Below are positions 24,680-33,327 of a stretch of 64,000 nucleotides of DNA, in pieces. The position numbers were made by a program, and so were the translations under genes. The notes beneath the pieces were generated by a model. The model saw only the letters and a list, made by a program, of their open reading frames with translations. It was not told where the DNA came from and did not search any database. The stretch's first letter is position 1, and every line of letters begins with the position of its first letter. Source of the DNA: Roseovarius aestuarii (GTDB lineage Bacteria > Pseudomonadota > Alphaproteobacteria > Rhodobacterales > Rhodobacteraceae); assembly GCA_027214255.1 (NCBI GenBank), contig JAPWHL010000020.1, positions 1 through 64,000 on the forward strand. Reading direction: 5' to 3'.

Positions 24680-25215
24680 TATTCTACGCCCAGCTTAGGT
24701 TGATCGGCCTGCGTGTCTTCCAACCCAAACAGGGTGGCTATGACATCCCACAGACATTGCACCGCCATCAGGGTGGCCCCAAAAGCCAACGCGATTTTGG
24801 CAGGCCAGATCGGGAAATTGATCAGACCGGACGAAAACTCACCGGCCACGAAGCTCTTGATCGCGATGCTCCAGCCGAACCATGCGATCAGACCAAAGAA
24901 CAACGCGCATAACAGGGCCGAGAACACCGCGGAAATGCGTTGGAACAGACGCGGCATCAGCCCGACGATTACCTCAACACTGATGTGCGAGCGGCGTTGC
25001 TGCGACAGGCCCAGCGCCAGAAAAACCGATGCCACCATCAGTGCCTCGGTGCCTTCGAACGCGCCCGGCAATGGCTGATTCAACGCGTTAGAGCCGATCA
25101 CGTCGATCGCGCCCAGCATCATCATAAGCAGCAATGCGACGCCCGAAAGAAAGGCGAACAGACGGTTGGCCCGGCGCAGTCCTCCTTGCAAAACGGTAAG
25201 AGCGGTCTGTTTCAT
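24679..25215 (-). CDS. dctQ: TRAP transporter small permease (DctQ)
   Basis: A 178-residue membrane protein with four predicted helices (about 20-40, 55-75, 95-118 and 140-162), the size and topology of DctQ subunits that bridge the DctM permease. A-L-N-Q-P-L-P-G-A-F-E-G-T-E-A-L-M is a typical first-loop segment. It is separated from dctP by 188 bp containing a strong hairpin. Confidence 0.93.
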   Translation of the reverse strand: MKQTALTVLQGGLRRANRLFAFLSGVALLLMMMLGAIDVIGSNALNQPLPGAFEGTEALMVASVFLALGLSQQRRSHISVEVIVGLMPRLFQRISAVFSALLCALFFGLIAWFGWSIAIKSFVAGEFSSGLINFPIWPAKIALAFGATLMAVQCLWDVIATLFGLEDTQADQPKLGVE

Positions 25216-25355
25216 AGAAGGTCACCTTTTGGGGATAGTTCCGCCTGTTTGCGGGGGGGCATCAGGGGCATCGCGACTGGACACCGGTCCGCACGACATG
25301 CGGGGCGTTTGAAGGGGCTAAGCATTATGTGGTCTTTGGCTAAGTCGTTCAGGAG

Positions 25356-25384
25356 GTGCCCGCCTGACGGGGGCAGGCGGGCAC
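25356..25384 (-). promoter_or_regulatory. Intercistronic hairpin between dctP and dctQ
   Basis: GTGCCCGCCTG (25356-25366) and CAGGCGGGCAC (25374-25384) pair perfectly around a 7-base loop. It begins 20 bp downstream of the dctP stop and has no T tract on the minus strand, so it is more likely an mRNA-stabilising or partially terminating structure than a full terminator. Such hairpins commonly let the binding protein be made in excess over the permease. Confidence 0.6.
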
Positions 25385-25403
25385 AAAAGGTTCGGATACG
25401 TGA

Positions 25404-26435
25404 TCAGCTTTCGCCGATAACGTCTTTCCAGATAGCGACGGCTTCGCGTGCGGCCTCGCCCTTGCCGACCTCATCCATTTTAGCGATCCAATCGGCAAAG
25501 AAATCGGGCAGCGCGGCGCGCCATTTGTCTTTCTCGGCCTGAGGGAACTCGTGGAATGTAACGCCCGCTTCTTTCAGGGTCTTGCGGGCTTCTTCTCCTG
25601 CAGTGACAACCGCGACGCGATCACGCTCCATCGCTTCGGCAGAAACTTCTTCGACAACGGTCCGCTGTTCCGGGGTCAGTTTGTCCCATGCGCCGGTTGA
25701 AATCCACACGCCCCAGCTGGGCCCTTCCCAAAGGGTGATCTCACTGACATGCTTGGCCACTTCGTGAATCTTGTAGTTGACTACCAGATCGACAGCAAAC
25801 GGCGCGGTATCAACGACACCCCGGCTGAGACCTTCGTAGATTTCGGGCAGCATCATGGTAACGGGAGTACCGCCAGCGGCCTGAACCATGCGCGGCATGT
25901 CATTGCCCCATGTGCGCATTTTCTTACCTTCCATCTGTGCGACCGAGGTAATCGGCTCACGCGAGACCAGAAGATATGGATTCAAGTGGTGGAAAAACAA
26001 CGCCTTGATGCCGTTCTCTTCGGCTTCTTCGGCGTAAGCGGGCACTTCGGCCATCAGGCGTTTCATCAACGTATTGGCCTGATCCACCGTGTCCATCTTC
26101 ATCGGGATCGAATTGGGCGCGACATGCAATGGCAACTGCGCTGGAAAGTAACCCGGTGACATCGCAGCCATGTCCAATCCGCCGGTTTCCAGCAGTTCAA
26201 GCGCCTCGGCCGATTTGGCCAAGCCTTCAGACCAGAATATCTTGATCTTGACCTCACCGTTGGTACGCGCCTCGATTTCGTCCGCGAACCACTGATCGAC
26301 CTTGGAGCCGGCGGTGGTGGCGGGCCATTGGTGGTTCATGTTCAATGTGACACCCGCCTGCGCCGAGACGGCAAAAGCACCCGCCATGGCAAGACCAAGG
26401 CCCATTGATTTCAAGTTATTGAAAATTGTCGTCAT
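25404..26435 (-). CDS. dctP: TRAP transporter solute-binding protein (DctP)
   Basis: The periplasmic receptor that presents substrate to DctQM. The 343-residue precursor has a clear Sec signal peptide ending S-A-Q-A near residue 28 (MTTIFNNLKSMG then a hydrophobic core). In the mature part, a D-T-A-P-F region and the arginine in the S-R-E-P / K-K-M-R-T segment are where DctP family members bind a carboxylate. The start at 26435 is fixed by GGGAGGAAA just upstream; the longer frame would lack a signal peptide. The ligand is likely an organic acid, given the acyl-CoA synthetases beside it. Confidence 0.94.
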   Translation of the reverse strand: MTTIFNNLKSMGLGLAMAGAFAVSAQAGVTLNMNHQWPATTAGSKVDQWFADEIEARTNGEVKIKIFWSEGLAKSAEALELLETGGLDMAAMSPGYFPAQLPLHVAPNSIPMKMDTVDQANTLMKRLMAEVPAYAEEAEENGIKALFFHHLNPYLLVSREPITSVAQMEGKKMRTWGNDMPRMVQAAGGTPVTMMLPEIYEGLSRGVVDTAPFAVDLVVNYKIHEVAKHVSEITLWEGPSWGVWISTGAWDKLTPEQRTVVEEVSAEAMERDRVAVVTAGEEARKTLKEAGVTFHEFPQAEKDKWRAALPDFFADWIAKMDEVGKGEAAREAVAIWKDVIGES

Positions 26436-26496
26436 CGTGTTTCCTCCCAGAAATTCACATTGGTTGCGCACAGACACAATCAGCGGCCTGAACCGG

Positions 26497-28191
26497 TCAT
26501 TTGTCTGTTTCTTTTTTTCGTAGATACTTGCGGTCAATCTTGCCAGTGCTGGTCTGTTTGAACTCGTTCACAAATTCGATGGCTCGCGGATATTTGTAAA
26601 ACGCTAACGCTTTCTTGACATGTGCCTGAAGCTCCGTGACCAGCGCCGCATCGCCTGTGTGCCCGGCGGCCAGACGCACAAAAGCCTTTACGATCTGACC
26701 TCGGTCAGGGTCTGGGCTTCCGATGACGGCGGCCTCGGCGACAGCATTGTGTCGCACTAGCGCATCTTCGATCTCCGCAGGCCCAATACGATATCCGGCG
26801 CTCTTGATGAGATCGTCATTGCGCCCGCGATACCAGAAATAGCCATCCGCATCGCGATACCCGAAATCACCGGTACGTACCCATTGCCCCACCTTCATGG
26901 ACGCCGTGCGCTCGGGCTGGTCCCAGTATCCCAGAAACAGGGTGGGATCATCGTCGCGCGCAGCAATCTCACCGTCTTCACCATCGGGCACAGGGTTGCC
27001 CGCCTCGTCGATCACTTCGATGACATGCCCGGGAAAGGCGCGCCCCATAGAGCCGGGTTTGATCGGATAGAGATCGCGACAGTTGCCGATCAGATGGTTG
27101 ACCTCGGTCAGGCCATAGAACTCATTGATTGGCACATTCAGGGTGCGATCAGCCCACTCCAGAACAGCACCCGGTAGTGGCTCGCCACCTGTGCCGATGG
27201 CGCGCAGGGCCAGATTGGGCCACGTGGCGCGCGGCGCTGTGATTGCCGCCATCCGCTTTAACGCGGTGGGCGTCAAAAAGCAGTGGGTCACGCCACGGCG
27301 TTCCATCAGGGCAAAACACTCGTTCTCATCGAACCGTGCACGACTGGCGACAACGGTGTGGCCAAAGAACCAGCCGGTCATCATCACGTTGAAAATACCC
27401 GCAACCCATGACCAATCAGACGCCGTCCAAAGAACCTGACCCCGATCGCCCATCTGCATCTCGTAAAACAGGGACACGGACGCCAAGTAACCACGCAGGA
27501 TTCGGTGGGCATGCAAAATGCCCTTGGGAAGGCCGGTCGAGCCGGACGTGTACAGCAACAACGCCGGATCGCTGGAAAAAGTGTCGGCGCAAGGCAGATA
27601 CGGCTGAGCATCTGCCCAATCATCAAAGCGATGCGTGCCTTCAGGGGCCTCTCCGGACACGAGAACAGTTTTCAAATTCGGGAAATCCGCACGGCGTTCG
27701 GCAATCCGGGGCCATAGATCAGTGTCCGTTACCACCAGTTTTGCCTTGGAGTCGCGCAACGCGTGCACCACCGTTTCAGGGCCATATAGCTGCGACAGCG
27801 GCGCGATAATCGCCCCAAGACGGAACCCGGCAAGATAGGTCAGGGCCGCTTCGACACCCTGACCCAGATAGCAGCCGATCACATCGCCCTTGACGATGCC
27901 TTGGGCCTTTAGGACCGCAGCAACTCGCGCCGAGGCATCTGCCAGCTGGTCATAGCTAAACTGCGTCACGGCCCCATCCGCTGCCTCGCAAACCAGCGCA
28001 ATGGCGGTGCCCAGTGGGCCGCCCGCATGGCGCAAAACAGTGTCGGCGGCCATATTGTAGCGTTCGGGAACGTCTACCTGAAAATTCTGATAGAGCGCGT
28101 CGTAACTGGCCGGAGCGCCCAATCGCGCCTCGATGGCCGACCGGTTCACACAGTCCCCGCTGATACGCGAATCCCTGCTTGCGACATTCAT
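26497..28191 (-). CDS. AMP-dependent acyl-CoA synthetase (paralogue A)
   Basis: First gene of the acid-utilisation operon, 564 residues. ANL motifs YTSGSTGLPKG, FYGLTEVNHLIGNC, GYRIGPAEIEDAL and the terminal T-S-T-G-K-I-D-R-K-Y-L-R with the catalytic lysine are all intact. The ATG at 28191 is preferred (GGAGGAG upstream) over an extension to 28257. It shares long blocks with the synthetase at 20053-21720 but differs in the acyl-pocket region between the two core motifs, so substrate preference may differ. It is transcribed divergently from the LysR gene at 28296. Confidence 0.93.
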   Translation of the reverse strand: MNVASRDSRISGDCVNRSAIEARLGAPASYDALYQNFQVDVPERYNMAADTVLRHAGGPLGTAIALVCEAADGAVTQFSYDQLADASARVAAVLKAQGIVKGDVIGCYLGQGVEAALTYLAGFRLGAIIAPLSQLYGPETVVHALRDSKAKLVVTDTDLWPRIAERRADFPNLKTVLVSGEAPEGTHRFDDWADAQPYLPCADTFSSDPALLLYTSGSTGLPKGILHAHRILRGYLASVSLFYEMQMGDRGQVLWTASDWSWVAGIFNVMMTGWFFGHTVVASRARFDENECFALMERRGVTHCFLTPTALKRMAAITAPRATWPNLALRAIGTGGEPLPGAVLEWADRTLNVPINEFYGLTEVNHLIGNCRDLYPIKPGSMGRAFPGHVIEVIDEAGNPVPDGEDGEIAARDDDPTLFLGYWDQPERTASMKVGQWVRTGDFGYRDADGYFWYRGRNDDLIKSAGYRIGPAEIEDALVRHNAVAEAAVIGSPDPDRGQIVKAFVRLAAGHTGDAALVTELQAHVKKALAFYKYPRAIEFVNEFKQTSTGKIDRKYLRKKETDK

Positions 28192-28253
28192 GGCCGGTCT
28201 CCTCCCAAAAAACGACTGATCCGAGGCTAAGAAGAAAATTACATTCAAACAAA

Positions 28254-28299
28254 TCATTATTGACGATCAGAAAACATTAATATTACCTATCAATAATGA
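28254..28299. promoter_or_regulatory. 10-bp palindrome spanning the LysR start, candidate operator
   Basis: TCATTATTGA (28254-28263) and TCAATAATGA (28290-28299) are perfect inverted repeats separated by 26 AT-rich bases. The second arm contains the LysR start codon (28296-28298). The arrangement sits between the divergent LysR gene and the long operon starting at 28191, the expected place for autoregulation and activation. Confidence 0.55.
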
Positions 28300-29195
28300 A
28301 GTTACAGCAACTTGAAGCATTCGTTTGGATCACCCGTCTGGGCAGTTTTGCCGCTGCCGCCGAGCGGTTGAACATTACGCAACCTACTGTTTCTCAACGG
28401 ATTAGTGAGCTGGAGGGGCAATTAGGCGTCGCCGTTTTTAAACGTGTGGGCCGCCGCGCGCATCTGACCGAGCAAGGGCGCGGCCTAATGCCCCTTGCCG
28501 AAGAGATGATGAGCCTGCGCCAGAACATTCTGCACAAGGTCGCGAATCCGACCCACATTTCCGGCACCGTTCGTCTGGGCGTAGCGGAATTGGTTTCTTT
28601 GACATGGCTGCCGCAACTGATTGACCGAGTCAGCCGCCTCTATCCCGGCGTCACGCTGGAATTAGACATCGACCTGACGGAAAACCTGTGGGACAAGCTA
28701 CATCAAGGAGTGCTGGACACGGCCCTATTGCCTAAAATTATAGAGCGCCCCAGTTTTGAAACGATCTTTTTGGGCGATACGCATTTTGCATGGATGGGCA
28801 GCCCGTCCTTAAATGTGCCGGACAGACAACTAGAACCCGCCGAGGTTGCGCAATGGCCGGTTTTGCTGCTGTCCCAACACTCCAACCTCTACAGTATCAT
28901 CGAAAACTGGTTTCAGGACGGCGGGGCACGCATGCAACGCCGGGCGCTGTGCAACAACCTGTATTCTATCGCAAATTTAACAATATGTGGTCTGGGCGTC
29001 AGCACCCTACCCACGGATCTTTATCAAGGCGAGATCGAACGGAATGAACTGACGGTCCTGCAAACGGATCCCCCCCTGCCTGCGGTCGGTTACTGGGCAG
29101 CGTACCGACCCGCCGAGTCCACAAATCTAGCGGCAATTGTTGCGAGACTGGCGGCAGAATGCACGACATTCTCGATGGCAGATCCCACACAATAG
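28296..29195 (+). CDS. LysR-family regulator of the acid-utilisation operon
   Basis: A 299-residue LysR regulator with a canonical N-terminal helix-turn-helix (L-G-S-F-A-A-A-A-E-R-L-N-I-T-Q-P-T-V-S-Q-R-I) and a periplasmic-binding-protein-like effector domain (about 90-290). It is divergent from the acyl-CoA synthetase/TRAP operon across 104 bp with a 10-bp palindrome, so I infer that it controls that operon, probably in response to the transported acid or its CoA ester. The weak upstream ribosome site and the palindrome over the ATG hint at tight self-limitation. Confidence 0.93.
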   Translation: MKLQQLEAFVWITRLGSFAAAAERLNITQPTVSQRISELEGQLGVAVFKRVGRRAHLTEQGRGLMPLAEEMMSLRQNILHKVANPTHISGTVRLGVAELVSLTWLPQLIDRVSRLYPGVTLELDIDLTENLWDKLHQGVLDTALLPKIIERPSFETIFLGDTHFAWMGSPSLNVPDRQLEPAEVAQWPVLLLSQHSNLYSIIENWFQDGGARMQRRALCNNLYSIANLTICGLGVSTLPTDLYQGEIERNELTVLQTDPPLPAVGYWAAYRPAESTNLAAIVARLAAECTTFSMADPTQ

Positions 29196-29240
29196 CCGTC
29201 TCTACACATATGTCCGGACCATTGCCTTGCATGACATGCA

Positions 29241-29270
29241 CGAAAGGCGCGGATTGCGCCGCGCCTTTCG
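29241..29270. terminator. Probable bidirectional terminator between LysR and degP
   Basis: CGAAAGGCGCG (29241-29251) and CGCGCCTTTCG (29260-29270) form a perfect 11-bp stem with an 8-base loop, placed between two convergent genes ending at 29195 and 29301. There is no strong T tract on either side, so efficiency is uncertain. Confidence 0.5.
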
Positions 29271-29300
29271 AATGTTACAGTTCTGAATATCAGCAGGCGT

Positions 29301-30797
29301 TTACTCTGCCTTCGGATCGTCCAGCGTCAAAGCGACGAACCGGGGCTCACCCGCGCGACGCACCAGCAGCAAAAGCGATTTTCGCCCTGCCTCGCGCGTA
29401 TCGTCAATCCGCGCTTGCAGATCGGCCACGCTGTTCAGCTTTTGCTGGCCGGCTTCGGTGATCAGATCGCCAGCACGCAGGCCCTTTTCATAGGCTTCTG
29501 ACAGCTCATCAACGTCGCGCACCACCAAACCGGAACTATCGTCGTTCAGGTCCAGTTGCCCGCGCAGTTCGTCATCCAGCACGCTAAGGGTCAGGCCCAG
29601 CAACTCTTGCGGCTGAGGAGCCTCTGGTGCACCACCGTCGTTCATCTGGCCAGCAGGCACAGCGCCTTCAGCCTCTTCACGGCGTCCCAAAGTGACCTTC
29701 AACGTCTTGGTTCCACCATCGCGGAAGACCACAACGCGCACGGCTTTGCCGACGGCGGTGTTGCCGACCTGACGAACCAATGCGCGCGTATCGGCAACCT
29801 CGACCCCGTCAAACGAAGTGATCACGTCGCCAGCCAGCATACCGGAGTCGGCTGCGGGGCCTTCGGGAACGTCCGTCACCAGCGCGCCAGCGGCTTTTTC
29901 AAGGCCGATCGCCTCGGCCACGTCATCGGTGACATCCTGAATGCGGACACCCAGCCATCCGCGCCGTGTTTCACCAAATTCCTGCAATTGGCTCACCACA
30001 CGGGCGACCACATTAGAGGCCATGGAAAAGCCGATCCCGATAGAGCCGCCATTGGGGCTGAGGATGGCGGTGTTTACGCCGACAACTTCGCCGTTCATAT
30101 CAAACAACGGTCCGCCCGAGTTCCCGCGGTTGATCGCCGCATCGGTCTGAATATAGTCGTCATAAGTGCCCGACAGCGCACGGTTACGAGCCGAAACGAT
30201 GCCCGCACTGACCGAAAACCCCTGTCCCAGCGGGTTGCCCATGGCAATCACCCAATCACCAACACGGGCGGTGTCGCTGTCGCCGAAGGCCACGAATGGC
30301 AGCGGTTCTTTGGCGTCGACTTTGAGCAGGGCAATATCGGTTTTGGGGTCAGTACCGATGACCTCAGCCACCATTTCTCCGCCCTCGTAGAACTCGATAA
30401 TAATCTCATCGGCGCTGTCGATGACGTGGTTATTGGTTACGATGTAGCCATCTTCGGAAATGACAAAGCCCGATCCCAACGCTGAACTGCGGCGTGGGCG
30501 GTCGCCGTCACCATCACGGTCGCGGAATTCCTTAAAGAAATCCTCAAAGGGGCTGCCCTCGGGGACCAGCGGGGATGGTCCAGTGCCGGTGGCAACAACA
30601 GTCGAGGTTGTGATGTTGACCACAGCCGGGCTGATTTTCTGGGCCAGATCGGCAAAGCTGTCAGGCCGTGCCAGCGCACTCATTGCTTGTGCAAGGACCA
30701 GAACCGCCGACAAAAGAGTCAGCATCAGGGCACGCGGGGCCGCTTGCCCCAATGCGCCTGTATCGAAGGGTATTGCGATTTGGGTTGCTCGTCTCAA
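29301..30797 (-). CDS. degP: DegP/HtrA-type periplasmic serine protease (Do-like)
   Basis: Degrades or refolds damaged envelope proteins. With the chosen TTG start the precursor has 498 residues: a signal peptide (hydrophobic core about 24-40, A-L-A cleavage near 43), a trypsin-like domain with the catalytic triad H124 (NNHVID), D154 (KTDIALLKV) and S227 (GNSGGPLF), and two PDZ domains (about 285-375 and 400-490). The start at 30797 is supported by a perfect AAGGAGG seven bases upstream; the ATG at 30878 gives 27 extra residues and a weaker site. It follows hflK-hflC-DUF2065, a standard alphaproteobacterial membrane quality-control cluster. Confidence 0.93.
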   Translation of the reverse strand: MRRATQIAIPFDTGALGQAAPRALMLTLLSAVLVLAQAMSALARPDSFADLAQKISPAVVNITTSTVVATGTGPSPLVPEGSPFEDFFKEFRDRDGDGDRPRRSSALGSGFVISEDGYIVTNNHVIDSADEIIIEFYEGGEMVAEVIGTDPKTDIALLKVDAKEPLPFVAFGDSDTARVGDWVIAMGNPLGQGFSVSAGIVSARNRALSGTYDDYIQTDAAINRGNSGGPLFDMNGEVVGVNTAILSPNGGSIGIGFSMASNVVARVVSQLQEFGETRRGWLGVRIQDVTDDVAEAIGLEKAAGALVTDVPEGPAADSGMLAGDVITSFDGVEVADTRALVRQVGNTAVGKAVRVVVFRDGGTKTLKVTLGRREEAEGAVPAGQMNDGGAPEAPQPQELLGLTLSVLDDELRGQLDLNDDSSGLVVRDVDELSEAYEKGLRAGDLITEAGQQKLNSVADLQARIDDTREAGRKSLLLLVRRAGEPRFVALTLDDPKAE

Positions 30798-30804
30798 CGC
30801 CAAG

Positions 30805-30811
30805 CCTCCTT
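30805..30811 (-). promoter_or_regulatory. Strong Shine-Dalgarno deciding a TTG start for degP
   Basis: Minus-strand AAGGAGG, seven bases before TTG (30797-30795). No ATG start in this frame has a comparable site, so the rare TTG start is preferred. Confidence 0.6.
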
Positions 30812-31003
30812 GAAATAAAGTGTCATGGAATGCGCGGACGTGTCGTCCGAGCGCACGTTGTGGGGTCAATGTAGGCATCGCTGCGCCTTGTGCAAACACT
30901 GTCAACAAATCATCACGCGAGAGTGAAAAGTTGTGCGTGGCACGTTTTTTTTGGCACATCGTCCCAAAGGCCGCATAACGCAGACAATCGCGCCTCAAGC
31001 AGG

Positions 31004-31201
31004 TCATGCTCCCAGCGTCTTGCCCAGCCAAACAAGAGCCAACCCAGCAATCAATGCCAACAGTCCCAGCAAGCGACGCGCCTCGGGCGGCACAGAGCGC
31101 AGGGCTTCAAGCATTTGTTCGACAAGCTGAGGGGCCAGTGCATAGACCAGCCCCTCGACAATCAGCACCAACCCAAGGGCCAGTGCGGCAACGCCCAACA
31201 T
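31004..31201 (-). CDS. DUF2065 family small membrane protein
   Basis: A 65-residue protein with two hydrophobic helices (about 2-24 and 42-62) joined by a short polar loop, the form of DUF2065/YjeT proteins, which are usually encoded next to hflK-hflC. The ATG shares a base with the hflC stop (TAATG). Function unknown; probably an accessory to the HflKC complex. Confidence 0.88.
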   Translation of the reverse strand: MLGVAALALGLVLIVEGLVYALAPQLVEQMLEALRSVPPEARRLLGLLALIAGLALVWLGKTLGA

Positions 31202-32070
31202 TATTCAGCTGTCACCGAGTTAAAGTAGCTAAAGAAGTCGCTGGAAGGTGACATCACGATGGACGTATTGTCGCCAGTCAAAGCGTTACGATAGGCGTTC
31301 AGCGACCGGTAGAATTCAAAGAACTCTTCGTTGGCTCCAAACGCTTTGTTAAAGATCGCGTTGCTTTTCGCATCGGCTTCACCGCGTGTGATTTCGGCCT
31401 GACGTTTGGCATCTGACACGATCTCGACCTGCGTTCTGTCGGCCTGTGCGCGCACCCGCTGCGCGGCTTCGTTACCGCGTGCGACCTCGTCGGCAGCCTC
31501 GCGCTCACGTTCCGCACGCATCCGCGCAAACGTCGCCTCAAGGTTCTGGCTTGGTAGGTCGGTGCGCTTAAGGCGCACGTCAACCACTTCGATGCCCAAC
31601 GCATTGGCCTCGGCAATGGCCACGTTGCGGATACGCAACATCAGCGCCGCGCGGTCCGAACTCAGGATGTCATTTGAACTTACCGAACCCAGAACCTCAC
31701 GAGTGGTGGAGCGCAGGATAGAATCCAGACGGCTTTCGGCCGCTGGAATGCCGCCATCACCCACCGCTTCGCGGAACCGCGTCACGTTGGCAATCCTGTA
31801 GCGCGCAAAAGCATCCACCACCAAGCGGCGATCATCCAATGGCGTTACTTCCAACGGGTCAATGTCACGGCTGAGAATACGATCATCATAGCGCACGACC
31901 TCTTGGATCAAAGGTATTTTGAAACCCAGCCCCGGTTCTTCCTTGACCGCAATGATCTTGGAAAATTGCAGGACCAGCGCCTTTTCACGCTCGTCCACGA
32001 TAAAGATCGAACTCAGCAGTCCGATAATGGCCAGCACCAAGACCGGCAGGAGTAAAGCAGATTTACGCAT
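31201..32070 (-). CDS. hflC: HflC, membrane protease modulator
   Basis: A 289-residue SPFH/prohibitin-domain protein with a single N-terminal membrane anchor (about 5-24) and a periplasmic SPFH domain followed by a coiled coil (about 185-245). With HflK it forms the large cage that encloses FtsH and limits its access to membrane substrates. The motif D-E-R-E-K-A-L-V-L-Q-F directly after the anchor is typical. It is one base downstream of hflK. Confidence 0.96.
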   Translation of the reverse strand: MRKSALLLPVLVLAIIGLLSSIFIVDEREKALVLQFSKIIAVKEEPGLGFKIPLIQEVVRYDDRILSRDIDPLEVTPLDDRRLVVDAFARYRIANVTRFREAVGDGGIPAAESRLDSILRSTTREVLGSVSSNDILSSDRAALMLRIRNVAIAEANALGIEVVDVRLKRTDLPSQNLEATFARMRAEREREAADEVARGNEAAQRVRAQADRTQVEIVSDAKRQAEITRGEADAKSNAIFNKAFGANEEFFEFYRSLNAYRNALTGDNTSIVMSPSSDFFSYFNSVTAE

Positions 32071-32071
32071 A

Positions 32072-33232
32072 TTATTGACCCCCGGAGCTGCGGCGCAGCT
32101 CGTTCAGTGGCAGGTAAGGTACGACACCCTGACCGCCCCCAGATTGATCTTGGTCCAGAATGATTTTGTCCATTCCGCCCAGCACTTCTTCCATTGCTTC
32201 CAGATAGAGACGCTTGCGCGTCACTTCAGGGGCTTTGGTATATTCGTCCAAAACAGCACTGAATCGGCTGGCTTCACCTTCGGCTTCGTTGACGACGCGC
32301 GCGCGATAGCCTTCGGCCTCTTCCAGCGTTTGTGCGGCTTCACCACGAGCTTGGGCCAGAACCGTTGCTGCGTAGGCGTCAGCCTCTTTTTCCAGACGGT
32401 CGCGTTTTTGTTCCGCTGCCTGAACATCGCGGAAAGCGTCGATCACCTGTGTCGGTGGGTCAGCCTTGTCAAAGTTGACACGGATCAGGGAAACGCCGCT
32501 GTCATAACTGTCCAGCGTCGACTGGATCAATTCCTCTAACCGCGCGGCGATGATGCCACGATCCCGGTTCAGGATTGGCGCAAGTTGACTTTGGGCAATG
32601 ATTTCACGCATAGCCGATTCCGACACGGCGCGAATTGTCATGACCGGGTCACGCAGATTGAACAGGTATTTGGCTGGATCGTTGATGTTCCAGACAACCT
32701 GAAAATCAATGTCAACGATGTTTTCATCGCCGGTCAGCATCAATCCCGCCTCGCTGCCGCGTCCACCTACACCGATGTCTTCGTTTTGCTCACGCGTGAC
32801 GACGACTTTTTCGTAAGTGATTAACGGCCAAGGGGCCAGATGCAGGCCTGAACCGGTGGTGCGATGATATTCGCCTAAAAACAGCTCGACGGCGCGTTCT
32901 TCGGGTTTGACCGTATAGAAACTGGCAAACAGCCAGAGAACAACAACCCCCAGCAGGCCCAGAATGACCGTGCCACGGTTCAATCCACCGCCCGCACCAC
33001 CGGCGCCGCCAGAGCCATTTGCACCGCCGTTACCGCCGCGCCCGCCCATCAGCACGCGCAACTGATCCTGACCTTTTTTCATCAGCTCGTCGATTTCGGG
33101 AATCTGGCTGCCACCTTCGGGGCGTTTGTCCCCCCTTCCGGGTCCGGGGCGCTCACCGCCGCCGTTACCGCCGCCGCTGCCATTGCCCGAATTTCCGCCG
33201 CCGCCCCATGGGCCGCCAGAATGTCCAGCCAT
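32072..33232 (-). CDS. hflK: HflK, membrane protease modulator
   Basis: The 386-residue partner of HflC. It has a long Gly-rich, Pro/Asn-rich cytoplasmic N-terminus (about 1-95, including a second Gly-rich stretch at about 62-83), one membrane helix (about 90-108), an SPFH domain starting T-V-K-P-E-E-R-A-V-E-L-F and a C-terminal coiled coil. It is the first gene of hflK-hflC-DUF2065-degP. The 95-bp gap to gor should contain the promoter. Confidence 0.96.
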   Translation of the reverse strand: MAGHSGGPWGGGGNSGNGSGGGNGGGERPGPGRGDKRPEGGSQIPEIDELMKKGQDQLRVLMGGRGGNGGANGSGGAGGAGGGLNRGTVILGLLGVVVLWLFASFYTVKPEERAVELFLGEYHRTTGSGLHLAPWPLITYEKVVVTREQNEDIGVGGRGSEAGLMLTGDENIVDIDFQVVWNINDPAKYLFNLRDPVMTIRAVSESAMREIIAQSQLAPILNRDRGIIAARLEELIQSTLDSYDSGVSLIRVNFDKADPPTQVIDAFRDVQAAEQKRDRLEKEADAYAATVLAQARGEAAQTLEEAEGYRARVVNEAEGEASRFSAVLDEYTKAPEVTRKRLYLEAMEEVLGGMDKIILDQDQSGGGQGVVPYLPLNELRRSSGGQ

Positions 33233-33327
33233 CTATATATTTCCTTTTCTTTTTCCGCCCACAGCGCACGCGCAGCAGTTGGACTTAAACTGTGTAGGCC
33301 CGGCCAAAAATCAACCCCTGACGGGGC

